NCBI RefSeq assembly: GCF_000006445.2
Contig: NC_006048.2
Location: 248,001 to 312,000 of the forward strand
Origin: Debaryomyces hansenii CBS767
Lineage: Eukaryota > Ascomycota > Pichiomycetes > Serinales > Debaryomycetaceae
Direction of reading: 5' to 3'
DNA: 64,000 nt
The notes below the pieces were generated by a model that worked only from the letters and a program-made list of their open reading frames with translations, did not search any database and was not told the DNA's origin. Below, piece after piece: positions 59,801 through 64,000 of this stretch (position 1 is the stretch's first letter; each line of letters starts with the position of its first letter). The position numbers and the translations under genes are program-made.

Positions 59801-62064
59801 TGGTATCTGGTGATAACGATGCCAAGCAAGGTATTTGTATAGCACTTTCTGAATTAATCAAATCAACACTGTATGATGGTCTTGTTGAATATCAAGGAGT
59901 ATTTATCAGTATTATTCGTGATGCCCTTATTGATCCTGCTACGAAGGTCAGAGAGGCTGCTGCGGAAGCATTTAAAGCTTTGCAAGAACAACTTGGTAAG
60001 GTTGTTATTGATGCAATTTTGCCATATCTTTTGAACATGTTAGAATCTGATAATACGGAGAATGCTTTATTAGCTTTGAAAGACATAATGGCGACAAGGG
60101 CAGATGTTATTTTCCCAATATTGATACCAACTTTGTTATCTCCTCCTATCGATGCATTTAAGGCAAGAGCACTTTCTTCATTGGCTTCCGTTGCGGGACA
60201 TGCGTTATACAAGCGTTTGTCGCTTATTATTAATACTTTAGTTAGTGCTGTTATCGATTCCAAGAATGAATCAGAAGCATCTCAAGATGAAATTAAGTCT
60301 GCATTTGATAAAATATTATTAGCTATTGACGATGATGAAGGAGTTCACCCATTAATGCAACAATTATTATCTTTAGTTAAGCATGAAGATGCTGCAAAAC
60401 GGGCGGTAATCTATGAACGCTTAGGTTCATTTTTTGCTCATACTAATCTTGATTATACCGTCTACATACAAGATATGGTATCGCAGTTCATTCTTTCATT
60501 GGGTGATAGATCCCCAGAAGTTGTAAAGGGTAGCTTTGATGCATTATCTGCTTTAGTTAAAAGACAAAGTAAGGAATCTCTTGAAAGGCTTATTAAACCT
60601 GCACGCCAAGCCTTAAGCATTACAGGTGTCAGAGGCGAAGAATTAGCTGCATTTACATTACCAAGAGGACCAAATTGTATATTGCCAATTTTCTCGCATG
60701 GTTTGATGTATGGTAATAGCGACCAAAGAGAAATGTCTGCACATGGTATCGCCGATATTATTGATAAAACACCGGCAGCAAATTTGAAACCATTTGCTAC
60801 TACTATTACTGGTCCATTAATTCGTGTCATTGGTGAACGTGTCTCATCAGACATTAAAGCTGGTATCTTGTACGCTTTGACAAGCTTGCTTTCCAAGATT
60901 CCACAGTTTTTGCGTCCATTTATTCCTCAATTACAAAGGACATTTGTGAGATCCTTATCAGATCCACAAAATGATGCATTACGGTCCAGAGCAGTTATTG
61001 CTCTAGGTACATTGATAGAACATCAACCCAGAGTAGATTCCTTAGTTACAGAATTGGTAACTGGTGCGAGAAATGCTAGCGAACAAGGTGTTAAGACTGC
61101 GATGTTAAAGGGTATGTTAGAAGTTGTTAGCAAGGCTGGTGAAAATATGAATGAAGCTTCCAAAACGTCTATTTTATCATTAGTGGAAGATGAAATTACA
61201 CTTGTTAGCGATAAGTCAGCTGTTTCATATGCGAGATTAATTGGTTCTTTATCACAAATTTTGTCTACTGAAGAAGCTACAAGCATCCTTAAATCAAAAA
61301 TTTTGGAGAAGCAAAATGATGTTAGTGTTGATAATCACAAATTTGCGATATTGTCTATTAATTCCTTCTTGAAGGATGCTCCACACCATATTTTCCAGAC
61401 CGGATTATTAGACGAGATAGTTACATTTATAATCAATTGTGCTAATTCTTCAAACGATTACATCAGTGCTAATGCGACTGTTGCAATTGGTAAATTATGC
61501 TTATTGTTGAGCGAAACGAAGTCACCAGTCACCTCTAGCACAATTGTAAATGATAAGCAGTTTGAAATTGATGATGATAATATACACAAGTTGGTCGAGC
61601 AGTTGGCTACTAATATGGTTAAGCCGAATTCGAATTCTCCAGATACAAGAAGATTATCATTGGTAATCGTTAGAACCATTGCAAGATTCAAGTATCAAGA
61701 ATTGGTTAAACCATTCTATGATCTTTTAGTTCCTTCTGTCTTTACCTGTGTTCGTGACACAATTATCCCAATTAAATTAGCAGCTGAAAAAGCATACATT
61801 GCAATCTTCAATTTGGTAGATGACGAACAAATGAATGATTTTAACCAGTGGTTCAACAGTAAACAGTCCAATATCTCGGGAGTTGTTGGTATTTCTATTA
61901 TTCCAAGATCAATCGGTGATTATACAAAGAGGGTTGCTACCAGATTAGCAGGTGTCGAAAGAGAAAGAATAGAAGCAGGAGGTGATGAAGAAACTTTATT
62001 TTCCGATAGAATCGAAGATGAAAGTGAAGTTTGGGCCATAGGCGGAGTAGATTTATCAAAGTAA
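53854..62064 (+). CDS. GCN1: Gcn1, HEAT-repeat activator of the Gcn2 kinase
   Basis: 2736 residues without an intron; S. cerevisiae Gcn1 is 2672. The protein is HEAT repeats almost end to end, with short charged gaps. The middle (about 1350-1640) has the eEF3-like part, visible as RRGGAYGISGLVKGSGIKSL, VPEVREATDSAAKQIMK and GSVELLGSMAYLDPTQLSSS. The region about 2050-2400 corresponds to the RWD-binding domain that contacts Gcn2 in S. cerevisiae. The N-terminal part binds ribosomes. It links uncharged tRNA on stalled or colliding ribosomes to Gcn2 activation and thus to Gcn4 translation. Codon use is native and the whole frame is open. Confidence 0.97.
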   Translation: MTSETDVTWDQLSDIYEKEIFDSLTSKRIPFLRKVQHLLDTNKITDDKQELLELCQTLLKTYNYYQDVNSRNELLKTLEKIVLFKNEFLPVFIKFTYDIAVKERSMAVTDYLTLLSWINKFSIITSDLGVSNQELIDKVVLSQAYLFNNCVNTILNESNQSFQHRRRINDSVLLSTKYSITHTFVKLDGSTKVIDNYINALTSPSNKVPPTVVISYLGVISDAIVDALPTYPGLLNHLNESGGNVKSSILNYYTNQVLLNKIPPHDYSLKLFGKYIESSINENDFNTVIVPVLDKAILRSSEVSFGYLIPRLIEFLSKDIDLSNTLVNTKLLNNFLNAFKSPKELTRNGAFTSMELLIHNHFEGAADDILAKLIDECLKSFKGTSNNESKYLIVKTLSMLKFKNTGISLRILNGLLPLVSKDQNEISLNGLINAFINQYLDLIVNNEEISDEDNSKFVDQFKLGLSDKKMPLRRIWFLELGAYVYNTMRIVHNVKFLQLIETLYPIFISSIEEAQQSPLPTITTKGISCSYVLITLSSLVKKSLKLIDDKKVFINSLRNTEKPSILTSSKVFTKLTNLTEIIWFLRALREASGYINLLDQNDKNAYGHAWIYMAISENIPYDLRLQCLKFMGDCLNENAEEFSKLIIDSIYCVLIEADNQKDQEVYSYNFKFLSPVLSVITQSKNHHTSKISLQKLLVAANHDLIPIRNEWVGLCQRSNVNIGDLVGNNSDEIFASTLEFLKNNAFAGLIYKAAIKSMSMISFIKPEVFGPKLSALMSSDLDIDKIVNIDNQSIQIWQGTDGVLVLDVLNNSSDSKRNDDKNNRDYETRKWEEEMRKELANKNKGKITKKLTKEEHVLVNEQLNKESNTRKEVQILVNDFHRGIDIINDLVSNATQVDNGSAHWYPVAISKILILTESKVIPQLLHDLPLKSFLHLAELISSRLGSLKGFVGVAILRLNGVVGLKENLLEEPILSLTSRILFRIKFLSDQNPLDSLSLSYILPLLTKVLENGKMVAMKNATKQKVTSEFVEEDPEEEQLLLAIEIISSHAEVFEDDTIPRQKILEVILSLMRLPSKAKLSKECFLAMCQHISVSITKNDLKILFDNVISPEVFVRNAVLEGIDSEFDLTTEMNYSNELWIAIHDNDPNSAELARTIWEDNKFELSQEAPTQLLQYAGNKDSGLRLSIANAIYSSVLALLDSNKNIFEETLNELIDLYHVKKNPPPPALDRFGLVIKSSSDQRDTWEERSTIALTIKLLSPFFEKQTIEKLFRFLVDEKALGDKEDLVRQELQEAGVEVIKKHGFTNIETLIPIFEACLAAKDDGSKTQDNIRECVIILYGALARHLDESDSRLDLIVDRLIKTLDTPSEDVQYAISECIAPLVVSFTPKLQHYFDILFEKLFEGKNMASRRGGAYGISGLVKGSGIKSLSTYDIIRNLTDAADDKKNSQRREGVSFAFECLSQSLGKFFEPYVIEILPILLKSLGDQVPEVREATDSAAKQIMKNTTSFGVKKLIPVAISNLDEIAWRSKKGSVELLGSMAYLDPTQLSSSLSTIVPEIVGVLNDTHKEVRKAADQALKRFGEVIRNPEIQAIVPDLINAIGDPTKYTESALDKLIQTQFVHYIDGPSLALIIHVIHRGMKDRSAATKKKACQIVGNMAILVDSKDLRPYLSALVGELEVAMVDPVPGTRSTAARALGSLVEKLGEEQFPDLIPRLLDTLRDETRAGDRLGSAQALSEVISGLGINKLEELLPDILSSASSPRNYIRAGFMPLLLFLPVCFGSQFSPYLNRIIPPILSGLADTDEEIRDTALRAGRLIVKNYAKKAVDLLLPELEIGLSDTNYRIRLSSVELTGDLLFQVTGISGKSELTEEVSEFSGEVNKTLIEVLGQDRRDRILSLLFVCRSDVAGIVRSAAVDIWKALVANTPRTVKEILPSLTQIIVRRLASSDEEQRTIAAQTLGEMIRRVGANALAQLLPTLQSSLVSGDNDAKQGICIALSELIKSTLYDGLVEYQGVFISIIRDALIDPATKVREAAAEAFKALQEQLGKVVIDAILPYLLNMLESDNTENALLALKDIMATRADVIFPILIPTLLSPPIDAFKARALSSLASVAGHALYKRLSLIINTLVSAVIDSKNESEASQDEIKSAFDKILLAIDDDEGVHPLMQQLLSLVKHEDAAKRAVIYERLGSFFAHTNLDYTVYIQDMVSQFILSLGDRSPEVVKGSFDALSALVKRQSKESLERLIKPARQALSITGVRGEELAAFTLPRGPNCILPIFSHGLMYGNSDQREMSAHGIADIIDKTPAANLKPFATTITGPLIRVIGERVSSDIKAGILYALTSLLSKIPQFLRPFIPQLQRTFVRSLSDPQNDALRSRAVIALGTLIEHQPRVDSLVTELVTGARNASEQGVKTAMLKGMLEVVSKAGENMNEASKTSILSLVEDEITLVSDKSAVSYARLIGSLSQILSTEEATSILKSKILEKQNDVSVDNHKFAILSINSFLKDAPHHIFQTGLLDEIVTFIINCANSSNDYISANATVAIGKLCLLLSETKSPVTSSTIVNDKQFEIDDDNIHKLVEQLATNMVKPNSNSPDTRRLSLVIVRTIARFKYQELVKPFYDLLVPSVFTCVRDTIIPIKLAAEKAYIAIFNLVDDEQMNDFNQWFNSKQSNISGVVGISIIPRSIGDYTKRVATRLAGVERERIEAGGDEETLFSDRIEDESEVWAIGGVDLSK

Positions 62065-62396
62065 TTATTATGCTTGATAGCGAACAATGTTGACTAGATT
62101 GAATATATATTTTAGAATAGTATACACTGCTAATTGAACTGAGTAGATAAGTAATTGTAAGAGATTGCATGTGAAGTTCCTTCATTTCTATTGTGTCTAG
62201 AAAAATCGTCCTATGTGTCGTACTGGAGGTGCCTCCACGTTTCACTGATAAAGAAATTTAAATCGATAAAGGGATATTCACGATGATCATTACCTTGCGC
62301 TCGCACTTAACTCCATCTTGTTGATTAATTCTTACTTACTATACAGTAATATTATTACACTATTTTACATATGAAATTAAGGCGGCGGAACATAAT
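62065..62396. other. Convergent 3' region, GCN1 and MIG1
   Basis: 332 bp between the GCN1 stop and the MIG1 stop. AT-rich, no ORF except antisense shadows of GCN1. No notable element. Confidence 0.45.
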
Positions 62397-63737
62397 CTAA
62401 TATTGACGACCTTCACCAGTATTTGAAGGGAATGGCGTATTCCTAAGCGTAGAACCCATATCAAATGAAGCATTAATAGATTGCATTGGCAAATTTGTAG
62501 GCAATTCCAATTTCAAGCTTCTTAAGGGAGGTAAGCTATTCTCATCCTTCAAGTTATTTCTATCAAAAGCATTATGTGGTGGCGGTGACGAATTATTCTG
62601 TCTCGGTATAAAGCCACCATCGGTAATAACATTATTTGAGGATGGAGCCATCATTAAGGCGGCTAAATTAGTAGAGCTGTTACTAGCGGAGATTATTGGG
62701 GTTGTAGTGGATGATAAGCCTAGGACTGGGGAGTTGGGTAAAGTGAAATGTTTACCATTAACAGGAGAATTAGGTCTTGATTTCTTTAATCTCTGTTTCA
62801 CGTAATCGAAGTCTGAATCCTGTAAAGCATGCGAATTCTGCGGGACAGGATTTAATGGCGTCATCCTTTGCAAAACTGACAAAGCATTTGTAAGGCCTTT
62901 ACTGGCTAATGTAGTTGAGCTTTTTGATTGGGGTTTGTTGGAAGACATCATAGCCACATTAGATAAGTACTGTAAGTTATTGGTCGAATTGGACGAGTTT
63001 ATTGGTTTTGGAGCGGGAGCAGAAAATGGAGCATTCTTACCATTATTGAAATAGTCTGTCAATGAAGGTAATGACTTTGAGTTCAAGTTCTCCAATTCCT
63101 CTGAGGCAGCAGAGGCCAAAACATCGATGTTCTTCTTGCCATTTGGATGGGAAGCACAATCGTCCAGGGGTGGTGTACTTTGCATTTCATCGTCACTAAT
63201 TTCTGATCTGTGACCCTTATTAGCTAAGTGGTCCGAATTGTGAGACTTCTTTTTACTCAACGGGTTCGATGAAAATGACGACTCGGAGCTACTCACCTTT
63301 AGTGGTGCCCCAAGAACACCATGCGCATGATGTGTCACCGAAGGTTGCATTACCGAATCCTCTATGTCGCCCTTCTCCGTCTTAACGTGTTCTGATTGTG
63401 GTTTTTCGTTAATTATTTGTATTTCCTCCTTAGACTGGTCTGACTGATCTCCCCTCGATGTTTGTGGGGGCACTGGTATTTTCTGCTGGGACTTACTCAA
63501 GTTCTTATTTCGGCGTGAATTGGGATTCGTATGGATCCTCGAGTGTCTAGTAAGTTCGTCTGACCGACTAAACTTCTTAAAACATCCAGGAAATGAACAA
63601 CTGTGGGGCTTCTCCCCCGTATGAGTTCTTATATGTCTTGTCTGATGTTCAAGTCGGTGGAATGCCTTGTCACACATCGTACACTTGTAAGGTCTACTAG
63701 CCGGGTCCTTACGCTTATCTTGGGCCTTTGTAGTCAT
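62397..63737 (-). CDS. MIG1: Mig1-type C2H2 glucose repressor
   Basis: 446 residues. Two adjacent C2H2 fingers at about 17-70: [20 protein letters not shown] then [20 protein letters not shown], joined by the THTGEKP linker. The finger residues match Mig1/CreA, which recognise GC-rich SYGGGG with an AT-rich flank. The rest is Ser/Asn/Pro-rich and disordered. Conserved islands include [17 protein letters not shown] near the C-terminus, a likely effector segment, and Ser-rich sites that could be Snf1 targets. Family knowledge: Mig1 represses genes for alternative carbon sources when glucose is present. The 263 bp from 63738 to the window end are its 5' region. A possible Mig1 site lies upstream of GAL4 in this window. 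Confidence 0.93.
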   Translation of the reverse strand: MTTKAQDKRKDPASRPYKCTMCDKAFHRLEHQTRHIRTHTGEKPHSCSFPGCFKKFSRSDELTRHSRIHTNPNSRRNKNLSKSQQKIPVPPQTSRGDQSDQSKEEIQIINEKPQSEHVKTEKGDIEDSVMQPSVTHHAHGVLGAPLKVSSSESSFSSNPLSKKKSHNSDHLANKGHRSEISDDEMQSTPPLDDCASHPNGKKNIDVLASAASEELENLNSKSLPSLTDYFNNGKNAPFSAPAPKPINSSNSTNNLQYLSNVAMMSSNKPQSKSSTTLASKGLTNALSVLQRMTPLNPVPQNSHALQDSDFDYVKQRLKKSRPNSPVNGKHFTLPNSPVLGLSSTTTPIISASNSSTNLAALMMAPSSNNVITDGGFIPRQNNSSPPPHNAFDRNNLKDENSLPPLRSLKLELPTNLPMQSINASFDMGSTLRNTPFPSNTGEGRQY

Positions 63738-64000
63738 GTCTAATCTTCTATTTTATTGCACTTTATGTTGCGGTGACTTCTTCGACTCAATTTCAATGAA
63801 TGTGAAATTCAACGTTTACAATATCTTACCGGTTATTTTTCTTTCCACCGATAGATATTGCCTTGGCTCTAGATATACTTGCTGCTCTTAAAAATACAGA
63901 TACAGTACTTCTAGACTCAATATAACTGAGATGAAAAAATTTTATATTCTGTACGAAAAATTTGAAAATAGAGGGGACATCAGAAAAAATTTAAGCCTTT

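Noticed and set aside
53854..62064. Many minus-strand ORFs within GCN1
   Set aside because: These are frame shadows of the long conserved coding sequence.

Overview
The window looks like chromosomal DNA from a budding yeast of the CTG clade, most like Debaryomyces or a close relative. The reasons are AT-rich sequence with dense, mostly intron-free genes and ordinary Saccharomycotina orthologues. Several proteins also have the Candida/Debaryomyces form: a short Gal4 without the large central region, an Mtr2 and Ash1 of the Candida type, and a TIS11-type CCCH protein. If the assignment is right, CTG codons read as serine; translations quoted here do not depend on this. I found no transposons, tRNA, rRNA or CRISPR arrays.

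Layout. 1-7.7 kb: 5'-truncated OCA5, NOP13, and the eisosome gene EIS1 on the minus strand. 7.7-17 kb: a plus-strand run of MDS3, two tandem aldo-keto reductases, a hexapeptide acetyltransferase and YIP4. 17.4-33.6 kb: a minus-strand block of ANP1 (spliced), phosphoribomutase PRM15, PRP19 (spliced), a SUR7/PalI-family membrane protein, FCP1, TAF8, DSK2, an unrecognised 292-aa protein and ASH1. 34-36 kb: two tiny paralogous glycine-zipper proteins and spliced MTR2. 36-50.6 kb, minus strand: a membrane-anchored metallophosphatase, RPS4, GYP5, an unrecognised 407-aa protein, a short GAL4 and SGS1. 52-64 kb: a TIS11-type CCCH protein (CTH2), GCN1 and MIG1.

Functional themes. Pol II transcription and splicing (FCP1, TAF8, PRP19), mRNA export and decay (MTR2, CTH2), ribosome and translation (NOP13, RPS4, GCN1), secretion and glycosylation (YIP4, GYP5, OCA5, ANP1), eisosome (EIS1, SUR7-like) and nutrient regulation (MDS3, GAL4, MIG1). 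There is no operon-like pathway cluster; the AKR-AKR-acetyltransferase run is the nearest to one.

Three genes need a 5' intron that simple ORF calling misses. ANP1, PRP19 and MTR2 each have a tiny first exon, and in all three introns exactly 10 nt separate the branch motif from the intron end. Other points to check are two exact AU-rich nonamers in the 3' region of the CTH2 gene, a Tbf1-like palindrome upstream of RPS4, bZIP-type sites around MDS3/EIS1 and one AKR gene, and the glycine-zipper pair.
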